Shown here: piece after piece, positions 17,928 through 28,096 of the stretch
How positions within the stretch are numbered: position 1 is the stretch's first letter
Layout: every line of letters begins with the position of its first letter
Origin: Tritonibacter aquimaris
GTDB taxonomy: Bacteria; Pseudomonadota; Alphaproteobacteria; Rhodobacterales; Rhodobacteraceae
Length of the DNA: 64,000 bases
NCBI RefSeq assembly: GCF_009617595.1
Contig: NZ_WIXK01000004.1
Location: forward strand, 1 to 64,000
Direction: 5' to 3'
Notes under the pieces: model-generated
Told to the model about the DNA's origin: nothing
The model's input: the letters and a program-made list of their open reading frames with translations, nothing else
The model's database searches: none
Translations under genes and position numbers: made by a program

Positions 17928-19582
17928 TGGGTCAACCTCAGCTGGCGGATGGAGGTGGCGATGGAGGCAAAGGCGTCAGAAATCTCTAGACCTTCAACAT
18001 CAAAGAAATGGGCGTCAGAGCTCGCGCAATCGCGCAGCACGGCCTGGCCAGATTCAGGGGCTTCAAATCCTATGGTGTAGACCACAATGCCCTCGTCTTT
18101 GGCGGCGTCACAGATATTGGCTGTGCGGGTGTTCTTGCTTGAGTGCCCCACAGATGTGTATGCGCCGTAGTAGTAGGCATTGCGCGCATTACTGCGCCCC
18201 ATCCAATCGGCATAAAGATGGTCGCTGACAAATCGCATATGGCTGCGTGCCCAAAGATCGATGTAGCTTAGCTGTTCTGCTGTGCCTGGCTCATCTTTGG
18301 TGCTGCAACCGTAGTAGTTGCAGCTGCGATAGGTACCATTGCCATAAGGGTGATCTTCCCAGCGACCTAACCCATCCCAATAGTACTCACCGGTGTTTGG
18401 ATCACGGGTTGAATAGCGGTTTTCCTGTGAATTGTACCACACACCTGACTGTGCTTCGCGGAACTGATCGCGGATGAAATACTGGGATGTGTTCTGCCCA
18501 TCCGTCATCAACACGATGATTTTCAGGGTTTCGGTGTCCGAATAGGCCGCAGGGCGGGTTGCAAATTCGGGATCGATAAACGGGCTTTCGCCAGTGGTGA
18601 GCGACTGCACAGTCGGTTGAAGACTGTCATCGAGCAAAAGCGTGCCCCACTTCATACCCAGGTCGATCGACGTATTGCCTCCGGCCCGTAGGTTTTCGAT
18701 GAAGCTTTTGAGCGTTTGCGGGTCTTGTTGCAGCGGCAAAATCTCACGCAACGCACGATCATCACAGACCGGCAGCTGAACCAGTCCGGAAGATGCGCGA
18801 TAGTCGCTGGAGTACCAAGGGCTGAAATGGAGCGTTTGCTCATATTCCTTGCCGATTGTCAGGTCGGTCCGGTCGAAATCCGAGGCGTCAAAGTTAATGC
18901 AGTTTGAGTATGAGTGCACCTCGTTGACATTAAACTCAGCAAACAGCTCATCCGGCACCGAAACCTGCGTCGCATAGGGCACGATCGACATCGACATCTT
19001 GCCCTCAATGGTATTGAGTCCGATGGCGTCTACGAATTCTTTCGCCGCGACCTTCAAATTGGGGAGACGGTTGTTCGAGTTCATGGATCCAGAGACATCC
19101 AGAACCAGTGAAATCTCGATGTCATCGATGCTTTCTTCGGCGCGGGCGTTCGCTTTCAAGGTCAAGCCAGGATCGCCAGCAAGACGCAGATACTGCGCGG
19201 CAAATGGCGTGGTTACTGTTGCTTCGACCTTTCTGTAGCCCTGGCCCATATCCACATATGGGTCTTGGTAATGCTCCCCGAGCCCAGATTTTTCGAGGTA
19301 ATCTCTTACCACATCATTTGGATGAAACTGTTGGTCTAGATCTGCTGCAGCCAGTACCGCGCGGTCCAGCGTATATTGTAGCTCAGTTCGGTCGCGTTCG
19401 TAGCGCATCAGATCGATACCGATCCCGCCAACCATCAACATAAGCAAAATGATAAGAATGACTGGCACTGCCAGCACGCCATCTTCTTGGCGGCGGAACG
19501 ATTGCCAGCTTTGCAGAGCACGCGCCGAGGTGGCTTGGCGCAATGGTCTGACGCAGAAAACTTTGGGGTCGAACGCAGACAT
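17924..19582 (-). CDS. TadG-like protein with von Willebrand factor A domain
   Basis: This 552-residue protein has the same N-terminal pattern (FRRQEDGVLAVPVILIILLM) and a membrane helix at about 36-57, then a large periplasmic part. A vWA domain has an intact MIDAS: DVSGS at about residues 161-165, the Thr in GGNTSIDLGM and the Asp in MTDGQNT. An insertion rich in Tyr, Asn and Gly (about 420-500) lies within the vWA fold. The start MSAFDPKVF is preferred; the frame stays open far upstream without coding character. It heads the TadG-TadE-TadE cluster. Confidence 0.88.
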   Translation of the reverse strand: MSAFDPKVFCVRPLRQATSARALQSWQSFRRQEDGVLAVPVILIILLMLMVGGIGIDLMRYERDRTELQYTLDRAVLAAADLDQQFHPNDVVRDYLEKSGLGEHYQDPYVDMGQGYRKVEATVTTPFAAQYLRLAGDPGLTLKANARAEESIDDIEISLVLDVSGSMNSNNRLPNLKVAAKEFVDAIGLNTIEGKMSMSIVPYATQVSVPDELFAEFNVNEVHSYSNCINFDASDFDRTDLTIGKEYEQTLHFSPWYSSDYRASSGLVQLPVCDDRALREILPLQQDPQTLKSFIENLRAGGNTSIDLGMKWGTLLLDDSLQPTVQSLTTGESPFIDPEFATRPAAYSDTETLKIIVLMTDGQNTSQYFIRDQFREAQSGVWYNSQENRYSTRDPNTGEYYWDGLGRWEDHPYGNGTYRSCNYYGCSTKDEPGTAEQLSYIDLWARSHMRFVSDHLYADWMGRSNARNAYYYGAYTSVGHSSKNTRTANICDAAKDEGIVVYTIGFEAPESGQAVLRDCASSDAHFFDVEGLEISDAFASIATSIRQLRLTQ

Positions 19583-19935
19583 AGTTAATGACCTGTAATG
19601 CCGACCGAATGCGAGTATTGCGCGTCTTCTGTCGGATTGGTTTCGAAAGATATTCTTTTTAACATATGATTTAAGATCATGACCAAAATGGGGCGCAATT
19701 GCGCCGTTATTGCCCTGCTTGATATGCGGGCGGTGGACAATCGCGCGCTTGGGTCCGGGGTTGTTTCTGGATCGGAAATTCACGCAAAGGTCGAAGGTAT
19801 AACGATTCGTAATGAGGGTGATCAAGCGAATGAATTTCGCAGAAATTGCCCAATAAATTGGCAAAGTGTAAACTCTTCTATGCTCACACTGTATTTTTAA
19901 GCAGTGAGTCGTCCTCAACTTTTGGAGTAGGTGGA
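19583..19935. other. Intergenic region between tadG-like and glutamate dehydrogenase genes
   Basis: This divergent 353-bp spacer holds no convincing gene. It contains a perfect palindrome GGCGCAATTGCGCC (19692-19705) and a weak inverted repeat CACTG...CAGTG (19887-19906) shortly before the dehydrogenase gene. Promoters for both directions should lie here, but no clear -35/-10 pair is evident. Confidence 0.5.
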
Positions 19936-21366
19936 ATGCACCTTCAAAAAGAACCCAGTTTCCGCGAAAGCGTGGATTTGATGTTCAACCGTGCGGTTGC
20001 GCTGATGGATCTCGCCCCGGGTCTGGAACAGAAAATCCGCGTTTGCAATGCGACTTATACCGTGCGCTTCGGTGTTCGATTGCGCGGTGAAATCCGCACG
20101 TTTACCGGATATCGTTCGGTACACTCCGAGCATATGGAACCGGTGAAGGGCGGTATCCGCTATGCGCTGGGCGTCAACCAGGATGAGGTTGAAGCGCTTG
20201 CGGCACTGATGACATATAAATGTGCCCTGGTGGAAGCGCCCTTTGGTGGCTCCAAAGGGGGGCTGTGCATTGATCCGCGTGAATATGAGGAGCATGAGCT
20301 TGAGCTGATCACCCGCCGCTTCGCCTATGAGCTGGCCAAGCGCGATATGATCAACCCGGCTCAGAACGTTCCCGCGCCAGATATGGGCACCGGCGAGCGT
20401 GAGATGGCCTGGATCGCCGACCAGTATCAGCGCATGAATACCACTGATATCAACGGTCGCGCCTGTGTTACCGGTAAACCGCTGAACGCGGGTGGTATCT
20501 CTGGCCGTGTCGAAGCCACAGGTCGTGGTGTTCAATACGCGCTGCGCGAGTTTTTCCGCCATCCAAAAGATGTAGCTGCGGCGAATCTTTCCGGCAAGCT
20601 TGATGGCAAACGGGTCATTGTTCAGGGTCTTGGGAACGTGGGCTATCACGCCGCCAAATTCCTCTCTGATGAAGATGGCAGCATCATCACCGGAATTATT
20701 GAACGTGACGGTGGTCTGTTCAGCGCAGATGGTCTTGATGTGGAAGCCGTGCACAACTGGATCGTCAACCATGGTGGCGTCAAAGGGTATCCCGAAGGCC
20801 AATATGTCGAAGATGGTGCCGTGCTTCTGGAAGAAGAATGCGACATTCTGATCCCGGCGGCGCTGGAAGGGGTGATCAACCTCTCTAACGCTGAGCGCGT
20901 CAAAGCTCCGCTGATCATTGAGGCCGCGAATGGCCCGGTGACTGCGGGTGCCGATGAGGTGCTGCGCAAAAAAGGCTGCGTTATTATCCCGGATATGTAT
21001 GCCAACGCTGGTGGTGTGACTGTGTCCTACTTTGAGTGGGTGAAAAACCTCAGCCACATTCGTTTCGGCCGTATGCAGCGCCGTCAGGAAGAAGCGCGCC
21101 ACCAGCTGGTGGTGGATGAGCTTGAAAATCTCTCGGCAGCCATGGGCACCACCTGGTCGCTTGATGGAACCTTCAAGGAGAAATACCTGCGTGGCGCGGA
21201 TGAGCTTGAGCTGGTGCGCTCCGGTCTCGATGATACCATGCGCATTGCCTACCAAGCCATGAGCAACACCTGGCACGCACGCGATGACGTAGATGATCTG
21301 CGCACCGCCGCCTATATCGTTTCGATCGATAAAGTTGCCAAAAGCTACCGCGCCAAAGGCCTGTAA
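19936..21366 (+). CDS. Glutamate dehydrogenase (Glu/Leu/Phe/Val family)
   Basis: This 476-residue enzyme interconverts glutamate and 2-oxoglutarate. Substrate-binding motifs are visible: VKGGIRYA, the catalytic-Lys region TYKCALVEAPFGGSKGG, and VPAPDMGTGEREMAWI. The NAD(P) fold has VIVQGLGNVGYHAAKFL. The start MHLQKEPSF has GGAGTAGGTGG upstream; an in-frame ATG at 19846 would add 30 residues without coding character. The length is that of the form common in Rhodobacterales. Cofactor preference is not readable with confidence. Confidence 0.92.
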   Translation: MHLQKEPSFRESVDLMFNRAVALMDLAPGLEQKIRVCNATYTVRFGVRLRGEIRTFTGYRSVHSEHMEPVKGGIRYALGVNQDEVEALAALMTYKCALVEAPFGGSKGGLCIDPREYEEHELELITRRFAYELAKRDMINPAQNVPAPDMGTGEREMAWIADQYQRMNTTDINGRACVTGKPLNAGGISGRVEATGRGVQYALREFFRHPKDVAAANLSGKLDGKRVIVQGLGNVGYHAAKFLSDEDGSIITGIIERDGGLFSADGLDVEAVHNWIVNHGGVKGYPEGQYVEDGAVLLEEECDILIPAALEGVINLSNAERVKAPLIIEAANGPVTAGADEVLRKKGCVIIPDMYANAGGVTVSYFEWVKNLSHIRFGRMQRRQEEARHQLVVDELENLSAAMGTTWSLDGTFKEKYLRGADELELVRSGLDDTMRIAYQAMSNTWHARDDVDDLRTAAYIVSIDKVAKSYRAKGL

Positions 21367-21398
21367 AATGACTCGGCGGTGAAATCCGTCGTGCACCA

Positions 21399-21433
21399 GA
21401 ACGCGCCCCAGCTGTCTGTGGGCGCGTTTTTCA
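21399..21433 (+). terminator. Terminator of the glutamate dehydrogenase gene
   Basis: AACGCGCCC / GGGCGCGTT pair around an 11- to 13-nt loop and are followed by TTTTT. Confidence 0.88.
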
Positions 21434-21525
21434 GTACTGGCATGAGTGTCGTCAATTCCGCCGTGGCACCTGCGGCTGTGCGCAGGTAATCTCAGTGGAC
21501 CCAAACTGATTCCCGGAGCTTCTTC

Positions 21526-21897
21526 ATGCCGCGTATTTTTTCGGCAGCCCTGCACCTGAGCGCAGCGGCCGTTTTGACCTTTTCAATGCAAAGTGCTTCG
21601 GCGCAAGACAGCAAAGAAGACAGCTGCCGCTATCAGGGGGCAGTCATGGCTGCGGTGCAGGATGCGCGGATGACGCGGGTGAAACAGGAGAAGGCTGAGG
21701 CCAACATCCTTGAAAGCGAACCCGACTGGCCCGCGCAATATTCCAAAGCGATCCCCCAGCTTGTAGAACATGTCTATGCGATGAAACGCAGAGACCTGCG
21801 CAACATTGACCTTGGCGCCGTTTTCGAAGAACAATGCCTGTCCAATTGGGATCAGATCCAGCAGTTGCAAAAAAAACTGCAGGCCCCCGCTGACTAA
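21526..21897 (+). CDS. Small secreted protein of unknown function
   Basis: The 123-residue protein has a signal peptide (MPRIFSAALHLSAAAVLTFS, cut near SASA-QD). The mature part is helical and has two cysteines (DSCRYQG, EEQCLSN) that could form a disulfide. The ribosome site GGAG stands 7 bases upstream. It lies alone before dnaG. The family is not recognised. Confidence 0.75.
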   Translation: MPRIFSAALHLSAAAVLTFSMQSASAQDSKEDSCRYQGAVMAAVQDARMTRVKQEKAEANILESEPDWPAQYSKAIPQLVEHVYAMKRRDLRNIDLGAVFEEQCLSNWDQIQQLQKKLQAPAD

Positions 21898-21925
21898 ACA
21901 CCTGAACTAGGACAATTTACGCACC

Positions 21926-23920
21926 ATGGCTCTGCCGCCCGGCTTCCTTGATGAATTGCGCAACCGCATCAGCCTGTCTGATGTGGTCGGTCGCAAGGTG
22001 ACCTGGGACCAGCGCAAAAGTCAGCCAGGCAAGGGTGATTACTGGTCACCTTGCCCGTTTCACCACGAAAAAACAGCATCCTTTCATGTCGAGGACCGCA
22101 AAGGGTTTTACTATTGCTTTGGCTGTCATGCCAAAGGTGATGCGCTGAAGTTTGTGCAGGAAAGCGAAAACGTGAGCTTCATGGAAGCGGTGGATATCCT
22201 CGCTGGTGAGGCGGGGCTTGAAATGCCCAAACGCGATCCACGCGCGCAGGAAAAACAGGACCGTCGCAGCCTGCTGGCCGAGGTAATGGAGCAGGCGGTG
22301 CAGTTTTTCCGCCTGCAACTCAATACCGGTGCGGGCACGGCTGCACGCGCCTATCTTGATCGCCGTGGGTTAAAGGCTCCGGCGCTGGAGCGCTGGGAAA
22401 TTGGCTTTGCGCCCGATGGCTGGCAAAATCTCTGGGATGCGCTGCGCTCCAAAGGGGTTCCCGAAGATCTCATTATGGGCGCGGGGCTGGCCAAGCCCTC
22501 CAATAAGGGCGGCAAACCCTATGACACCTTCCGCAATCGCATCATGTTTCCGATCCGCGATGCCCGTGGCCGTGCCATTGCCTTTGGTGGGCGCGCGATG
22601 GATCCCAATGACAATGCCAAATATCTGAATTCGCCCGAAACCGAGCTCTTTGATAAGGGGCGCAGTCTTTATAATCATGGGCCAGCCCGGGCTGCTGCGG
22701 GGCGCGAAGCGCCATTGGTTGTCGCCGAAGGCTATATGGATGTGATCGCGCTGGCTGAGGGGGGCTTCACCGCTTCGGTTGCGCCGCTTGGGACAGCGGT
22801 GACGGACACGCAATTGCAGATGTTATGGAAAATGTCGGATGAGCCTATTATCGCCCTGGATGGCGATAAGGCTGGCATCCGCGCCGCCATGCGTCTGATC
22901 GATATGGCGCTGCCTTTGCTTGAAGCGGGGAAATCCCTGCGCTTTGCGGTGATGCCTGATGGCAAAGACCCCGACGATATGATCCGCGCCGAAGGGCCAG
23001 AAGCAGTGCAGGCGGTGCTTGATAAAGCAATCCCGATGGTGCGCCTGTTGTGGCAACGCGAAACAGAGGGCAAGGTTTTTGACAGCCCGGAACGCAAGGC
23101 CGCGCTCGACAAGGCGCTGCGTGAAAAGATCAAACTGATCCGCGATCCCTCTATTCGCCGCCACTATGGCGAAGACATCAAAGAACTGCGCTGGCAGCTC
23201 TTTAAAGGAAACCGCAGCGAGGGCTTTAAGCCGGGCGGCCAAAAAAACGGCGGCTATCAGAAACGGGCAGGGGGCTTTCGCGATGGTGGTCGCGCGCCCT
23301 GGCGCGGCGCGCCTGCGGGGCCAGTATCCACGACGCGGGCGTCCTTGCTGATGAACGCCGATGAACGCGCCTTTGTTCAGATGCGCGAGGCGGTGGTGCT
23401 TGCAACGCTGATTTCCACCCCTGACGTGATCGCAGAATATGAAAGCAACCTGGATCGACTGGAATGCCACGACAGTGATCACGCCATGCTGCGTGACATG
23501 ATCCTGCGCTATGGCATCGATGCGCCCGAACGGCTGCGCGAAGAGATTGATTATAATTTGGGGCCCTATGCCCTTGAAAACCTCATGGCGCTGCGCCATG
23601 TGGCTATTAGTGCAGGCGTGCGTAACCCTGGCGATGTGGACACAGCGCAACTGGTGCTGGCCGAAGAGATCGCAAAACTCGAATCCGCGCGCGGCCTGAA
23701 CGAAGAATTGGCAGAAGCAACCGATGACATTCGCGCGCTCGAGGATGAGGCTTTGACCTGGCGCGTAAGCCAGGCGGCTGAGGCCCGAAACAAAGCCGTG
23801 CGCAGCGAAAGTGAAGACCGTGCAAACTATGACATCGCTGACAATGGGGTCCGCCTTGACCGTGAGGAACGCGACAGTTTTGGCGCTTTGTTGGATCGAA
23901 TCGGTTTCTCCAAAAAGTAG
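21926..23920 (+). CDS. dnaG: DNA primase
   Basis: DnaG (664 aa) makes RNA primers at the replication fork. The N-terminal zinc finger has Cys43, His46, Cys64 and Cys67 (CPFHHEK...YYCFGC). The TOPRIM domain shows VAEGYMDVIAL (about 266-276) and the metal site DGDKAG (about 310). A Gly/Arg-rich linker (about 430-460) precedes the C-terminal helicase-binding domain. Directly downstream is rpoD, as in many bacteria. The start MALPPGFLDELR is the usual N-terminus. Confidence 0.97.
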   Translation: MALPPGFLDELRNRISLSDVVGRKVTWDQRKSQPGKGDYWSPCPFHHEKTASFHVEDRKGFYYCFGCHAKGDALKFVQESENVSFMEAVDILAGEAGLEMPKRDPRAQEKQDRRSLLAEVMEQAVQFFRLQLNTGAGTAARAYLDRRGLKAPALERWEIGFAPDGWQNLWDALRSKGVPEDLIMGAGLAKPSNKGGKPYDTFRNRIMFPIRDARGRAIAFGGRAMDPNDNAKYLNSPETELFDKGRSLYNHGPARAAAGREAPLVVAEGYMDVIALAEGGFTASVAPLGTAVTDTQLQMLWKMSDEPIIALDGDKAGIRAAMRLIDMALPLLEAGKSLRFAVMPDGKDPDDMIRAEGPEAVQAVLDKAIPMVRLLWQRETEGKVFDSPERKAALDKALREKIKLIRDPSIRRHYGEDIKELRWQLFKGNRSEGFKPGGQKNGGYQKRAGGFRDGGRAPWRGAPAGPVSTTRASLLMNADERAFVQMREAVVLATLISTPDVIAEYESNLDRLECHDSDHAMLRDMILRYGIDAPERLREEIDYNLGPYALENLMALRHVAISAGVRNPGDVDTAQLVLAEEIAKLESARGLNEELAEATDDIRALEDEALTWRVSQAAEARNKAVRSESEDRANYDIADNGVRLDREERDSFGALLDRIGFSKK

Positions 23921-24062
23921 AAGCCAGGGCAAAACTGTCGTTTTGCTAAGGAAGTGCAAAAGAAAATTGGGTAAACGGGGTGACGAATCATTTGTTCACG
24001 CTCATGATTCGGAAAACCGAATCATAACTGCCCCGAATCCAGCCCCTCGTAAGGAGCATTGA

Positions 24063-26054
24063 ATGGCCGCCAAAGATACTGACGACCGTAAACCTGACGA
24101 CCAGGACGCCGAAATCTCACTTGATATGAGCCAGGCCCAGGTCAAGAAGATGATCGCGGAGGCCCGTGAAAAGGGCTACATCACCTACGATCAGCTCAAC
24201 CAGGTGCTGCCTCCAGATCAGGTCAGTTCGGAACAAATCGAAGACGTGATGTCGATGCTGTCAGAAATGGGCATCAACATTATTGAGGATGAAGAGGCCG
24301 AGGAGGAGGAGAACAAAGGCTCCACCGAACTCGTGGCCACTGAATCCAACCGCGAAGTTGCGGTTGCCGGCGCTGGTGCTGAAAAGCTCGATCGTACCGA
24401 TGACCCTGTGCGCATGTACCTGCGCGAAATGGGCTCGGTCGAACTGCTGAGCCGTGAAGGTGAAATTGCGATCGCCAAACGTATCGAGGCGGGCCGCAAC
24501 ACCATGATTCAGGGGCTTTGTGAAAGCCCGCTGACCTTCAAAGCGATCTCTATGTGGCATGACGAACTCCTCTCTGAGGATATTCTGCTGCGTGACGTAA
24601 TCGATCTGGAAGCCACGTTTGGCAATCAGATGGACGAAGATGGCGACGTTGAAGAGCCGGTGATCGACACCTCTGCAGTGCAAGCCAAGCCCAAGGAAGG
24701 CAACAGCCAGCCTGAGCTGGACGCGGACGGCAACCCGATCCTAAACAACGACGATGACGACGACGATGATGATGATCAGGCCAATATGTCTTTGGCCGCG
24801 ATGGAAGCTGCGCTGAAAGACCGTGTGCTTGAATCCTTGGAGCGCATTTCATCCGATTACTCGCAATTGTCGGATATGCAGGACAGCCGGATCTCGGCAA
24901 CGCTGAATGAGGATGGTTCTTTCTCCGAAGCGGATGAGGCACGCTATCAGGCGCTGCGCTCAGAAATTGTTTTGCTGGTGAATGAACTCCACCTGCACAA
25001 CAACCGTATCGAAGCGCTGATCGACCAGCTTTATGGCATCAACCGTCGTGTGATGTCGATTGACAGCTCGATGGTGAAACTTGCCGACCAGGCCCGCATC
25101 AACCGCCGTGAGTTTGTCGAAGCTTACCGTGGTCGTGAACTCGACCCCAACTGGCTTAGCGACATGGCGCAAAAGCCGGGTCGCGGCTGGCAGATGTTTA
25201 TTGAGCGTTCGACCGAAAAAGTCGAAGGTCTGCGTGCAGATATGGCGCAGGTCGGTCAATACGTCGGTCTCGATATTTCGGAATTCCGCCGCATCGTGCA
25301 GCAGGTACAAAAGGGTGAAAAAGAAGCCCGTCAGGCCAAGAAAGAAATGGTCGAAGCCAACCTGCGTCTGGTGATCTCGATTGCGAAGAAATACACCAAC
25401 CGCGGTCTGCAGTTCCTCGACCTCATTCAGGAAGGCAACATCGGCCTGATGAAGGCGGTGGATAAGTTCGAATACCGCCGCGGCTATAAGTTCTCGACCT
25501 ATGCAACCTGGTGGATCCGTCAGGCGATCACGCGTTCGATCGCGGATCAGGCCCGCACCATCCGTATCCCGGTCCATATGATCGAAACGATCAACAAGCT
25601 GGTGCGGACCGGCCGTCAGATGCTGCATGAAATCGGTCGCGAACCAACGCCGGAAGAATTGGCCGAAAAGCTGCAGATGCCGCTCGAAAAGGTTCGCAAG
25701 GTGATGAAGATCGCCAAAGAGCCGATTTCGCTCGAAACCCCGATCGGCGACGAGGAAGACAGCCAACTGGGCGATTTCATCGAGGACAAGAACGCCGTGC
25801 TGCCGCTCGACAGTGCCATTCAGGAAAACCTCAAGGAAACCACCACACGGGTTCTGGCCTCGCTCACGCCGCGTGAAGAACGTGTTCTGCGGATGCGATT
25901 TGGCATCGGCATGAACACCGACCACACGCTTGAAGAAGTGGGTCAGCAGTTCAGCGTAACCCGCGAACGGATCCGCCAGATCGAAGCCAAAGCGCTGCGG
26001 AAGCTGAAACATCCCAGCCGAAGCCGCAAGTTGCGCAGCTTCTTGGATCAGTGA
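24063..26054 (+). CDS. rpoD: RNA polymerase primary sigma factor RpoD (sigma-70)
   Basis: This is the 663-residue housekeeping sigma factor. Region 1.1 is N-terminal (residues about 20-80), followed by [12 protein letters not shown] (region 1.2). A long acidic insertion includes a run of nine Asp near residues 229-240. Regions 2.1-2.4 ([50 protein letters not shown]) and region 4 ([20 protein letters not shown]) are intact. The start has AAGGAG upstream. A terminator follows. Confidence 0.98.
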   Translation: MAAKDTDDRKPDDQDAEISLDMSQAQVKKMIAEAREKGYITYDQLNQVLPPDQVSSEQIEDVMSMLSEMGINIIEDEEAEEEENKGSTELVATESNREVAVAGAGAEKLDRTDDPVRMYLREMGSVELLSREGEIAIAKRIEAGRNTMIQGLCESPLTFKAISMWHDELLSEDILLRDVIDLEATFGNQMDEDGDVEEPVIDTSAVQAKPKEGNSQPELDADGNPILNNDDDDDDDDDQANMSLAAMEAALKDRVLESLERISSDYSQLSDMQDSRISATLNEDGSFSEADEARYQALRSEIVLLVNELHLHNNRIEALIDQLYGINRRVMSIDSSMVKLADQARINRREFVEAYRGRELDPNWLSDMAQKPGRGWQMFIERSTEKVEGLRADMAQVGQYVGLDISEFRRIVQQVQKGEKEARQAKKEMVEANLRLVISIAKKYTNRGLQFLDLIQEGNIGLMKAVDKFEYRRGYKFSTYATWWIRQAITRSIADQARTIRIPVHMIETINKLVRTGRQMLHEIGREPTPEELAEKLQMPLEKVRKVMKIAKEPISLETPIGDEEDSQLGDFIEDKNAVLPLDSAIQENLKETTTRVLASLTPREERVLRMRFGIGMNTDHTLEEVGQQFSVTRERIRQIEAKALRKLKHPSRSRKLRSFLDQ

Positions 26055-26068
26055 TCCGGTAAATGATC

Positions 26069-26097
26069 AGAGCGTCCCACAAGGGGCGCTCTTTTCT
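26069..26097 (+). terminator. rpoD terminator
   Basis: AGAGCGTCCC-ACAA-GGGGCGCTCT forms a 10-bp stem with one mismatch-type pair and is followed by TTTCT, 15 bp after the rpoD stop. It also sits just before the next gene's ribosome site. Confidence 0.85.
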
Positions 26098-26110
26098 ATT
26101 GGAGAGCATT

Positions 26111-26602
26111 ATGCATCGTTTCCCAGCACTTATTTTGTGCCTGATCTCAACCGCTGGCCACGCCTGTCCAAATGGCAGTGAAAACCTGGTCTCTTGCACC
26201 TTTGAAAGCGGTCAAAAACAGCTGCAGACCTGCATGGCGGGCAATCAGATCACCTATAGTTTTGGCCGCACAGGGCAAAAGCCCGATCTTGCGCTCAGCC
26301 GTCATATTCATCACGTTGATCACTACCCTTGGCCCGGTGTGAGCCGCACGATCTGGGAGCAATTCAGTTTCGAAAACGCAGGCGTGTCTTACCGCGTTTA
26401 TTATGCGCAGGAACGTGACCCGCGATTTCCGGAAATTTCAGGCGGCCTGTATGTGGAACAAAACGAAGAGACCTTGGCTGAACTTACCTGTGATGCGGGC
26501 AGTGTAATTGCAGCAGGCTATCCGCTGCCGATCTTTGATGCCAAAATCGCAGCTGGCCAGCATTTCGATCATGAAACTTACAGTTGGAGCATCCCGGAGT
26601 GA
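26111..26602 (+). CDS. Secreted protein of unknown function
   Basis: A signal peptide (MHRFPALILCLISTAGHA, cut before CP) precedes 145 mature residues. Cysteines in HACPNG, VSCTF, QTCMAG and LTCDAG could form two disulfides, which fits a periplasmic or exported protein. Its stop overlaps the GTG start of the DUF393 gene. Ribosome site GGAGAG is 4 bases upstream. The family is not recognised. Confidence 0.78.
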   Translation: MHRFPALILCLISTAGHACPNGSENLVSCTFESGQKQLQTCMAGNQITYSFGRTGQKPDLALSRHIHHVDHYPWPGVSRTIWEQFSFENAGVSYRVYYAQERDPRFPEISGGLYVEQNEETLAELTCDAGSVIAAGYPLPIFDAKIAAGQHFDHETYSWSIPE

Positions 26603-27006
26603 GCGAAGACCTCATCGTTTTTGATGGTGAATGTGTGCTTTGCTGCGGGTTTTTCCGCTTTATGCTAAAGCATGACCATAAGGAGCGCTTCGCCTTTGCC
26701 ACCGCGCAATCTCCCATGGGGCAGGCGATGTATCGCGAACTAGCCCTGCCAACGGATGATTTCGAAACCAATCTGGTGCGGGTAAACGGTGTGACCTATC
26801 AACGACTGGATGCTTTTGCGGCGGCGATGGGCACATTGGGCTGGCCGTGGCGGGCGCTTTCCGGTTTGCGTTACCTGCCTGCTGCGCTGAAAGATCCAGC
26901 CTATCACCTGATTGCGCGCAACCGCTGCAGCCTGTTTGGCCGTCACCAAAGCTGCATGATCCCCACGCCCGAGCTGCGCCGCCGCTTTGTGCATGGGGGG
27001 ATGTGA
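26599..27006 (+). CDS. DCC1-like thiol-disulfide oxidoreductase family protein (DUF393)
   Basis: The 135-residue protein begins with the family motif FDGECVLCCGF (Asp, then CxxC, residues about 8-18), typical of thioredoxin-fold DUF393/DCC proteins. GTG at 26599 is chosen because it overlaps the upstream stop by GTGA; the only other in-frame option is a TTG at 26584. A conserved RNRCSLFG with Cys is near the C-terminus. The function in vivo is unknown. It is coupled (TGATG) to the DUF4166 gene downstream. Confidence 0.85.
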   Translation: MSEDLIVFDGECVLCCGFFRFMLKHDHKERFAFATAQSPMGQAMYRELALPTDDFETNLVRVNGVTYQRLDAFAAAMGTLGWPWRALSGLRYLPAALKDPAYHLIARNRCSLFGRHQSCMIPTPELRRRFVHGGM

Positions 27007-27536
27007 TGGATGCGTTTGGCCAGCTGATTGTGGCAAAGCGCCTGCCAGTTCCGGATGTTTTGCGCGCCATTCATGCGGGGGATGCGGTAACCTATAGCGG
27101 TGAAGTCACGGTCGAAAGTGGCGGCTTGGCCGCACGTCTGATCTGCGCAGTTTTTGGATTTCCACCAGCGCAATCTAGGCAAGACTTCACGCTGGAAATC
27201 CAGCCCCATAAACAGGGCCACCTCTGGATCCGGCGCTTTGCGGGCAAAACAACCCAATCCTATCTCAGCTTGGCTGAAACACGCGCGCATGTGGATGAGG
27301 CTTTTGGTCCAGCGCGCCTTGAGCTGGATCTGACATGGGATGGCAACAGTCTTTTGGTTGCAGTTGTTGGCCTGCGTATCTGGAATATCCCCCTTCCACC
27401 GCTGTTTTGGCCACGCAGTGCGGCGCGTGAATTTGTGACAGATGAGGGCCAGTTCGGCTTTGATATCTCAGGTAGCTTGCCGGGTGTTGGCGTGCTGCTG
27501 CGCTATCACGGGTCGCTGCAAACACCCCATTGCTAA
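27006..27536 (+). CDS. DUF4166 domain protein
   Basis: The 176-residue protein has the layout of DUF4166 domains (PDVLRAIHAGDAVTYSGEV at the N-terminus, then VFGFPP, WIRRFAG and WNIPLPPLFWP). Start and upstream stop share a base (TGATG), so it is translated with the DUF393 gene. The two domains are often neighbours, sometimes with an NAD-binding reductase. No catalytic residues can be named. Confidence 0.78.
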   Translation: MDAFGQLIVAKRLPVPDVLRAIHAGDAVTYSGEVTVESGGLAARLICAVFGFPPAQSRQDFTLEIQPHKQGHLWIRRFAGKTTQSYLSLAETRAHVDEAFGPARLELDLTWDGNSLLVAVVGLRIWNIPLPPLFWPRSAAREFVTDEGQFGFDISGSLPGVGVLLRYHGSLQTPHC

Positions 27537-27793
27537 CTTCTGCTACCACAGTGTCCATCCTGTCCGGCGAGGACACCCAGCAAAGCCGAACAGCTAAAGG
27601 TGAGGCTTGACCGAGGGATTTTATTCAAATTTATTGCCTAAGTGTTAATTTGTTACCCATGGGTTCTTTTCCTATCCCTTTGGATACCTATCTTGCGCCC
27701 AATGACACCGGGGGGATGGATTGCGTGAATACCGCTGCATGCTAATCTGGGATCACATTAACACAATAGTAAGGAATTCTGGGGGTAAGAGAA

Positions 27794-28096
27794 ATGGCAT
27801 ATACAAATGTAAACGAAGCTCTTGGCGCTTTGGATCACAAGATTGAGCTGCTGAACAATCTGGTTGTTGCCAATGATTTCCTGGTGCGCTGTATGCGTGA
27901 GGAAGCAGAGCGTCTGCAACTGATGGGCGGCGAAGAGACCCGCAACATGCTGCGCCGACGTGCACGTGATCAGTTTCGCGCCGGAGACGGGTTTGAGCCA
28001 AATGCAGCAGTGCTGGAGATTCTTGAACAAGCTTTGGGCAATGGTCACACGGCTGAGATCATCCAATTTCCGAAGATCCATCGGCACGCAAACTGA
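27794..28096 (+). CDS. Conserved-looking small cytoplasmic protein
   Basis: This 100-residue protein has no signal peptide or membrane segment. Residues 5-70 look all-helical with heptad-like spacing (ALDHKIELLNNLVVANDFLV), followed by a disordered tail ending IIQFPKIHRHAN. GGGGTAAGAG upstream is a fair ribosome site. It stands alone between a 257-bp spacer and a terminator. I do not recognise the family. Confidence 0.7.
   Translation: MAYTNVNEALGALDHKIELLNNLVVANDFLVRCMREEAERLQLMGGEETRNMLRRRARDQFRAGDGFEPNAAVLEILEQALGNGHTAEIIQFPKIHRHAN

Noticed and set aside
19915-21555. Open frame of 546 codons antisense to glutamate dehydrogenase
   Set aside because: It mirrors the whole dehydrogenase gene, which has clear family motifs. 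Long antisense frames are common under this codon bias, and the antisense product shows no known motif.
22823-26012. Long antisense frames opposite dnaG and rpoD (378 and 350 codons)
   Set aside because: Both lie wholly within well-identified genes on the other strand and have no ribosome site or recognisable domain.
27659-27745. 28-codon ORF upstream of the 100-aa protein gene
   Set aside because: There is no ribosome site before its ATG and no coupling to the next gene.
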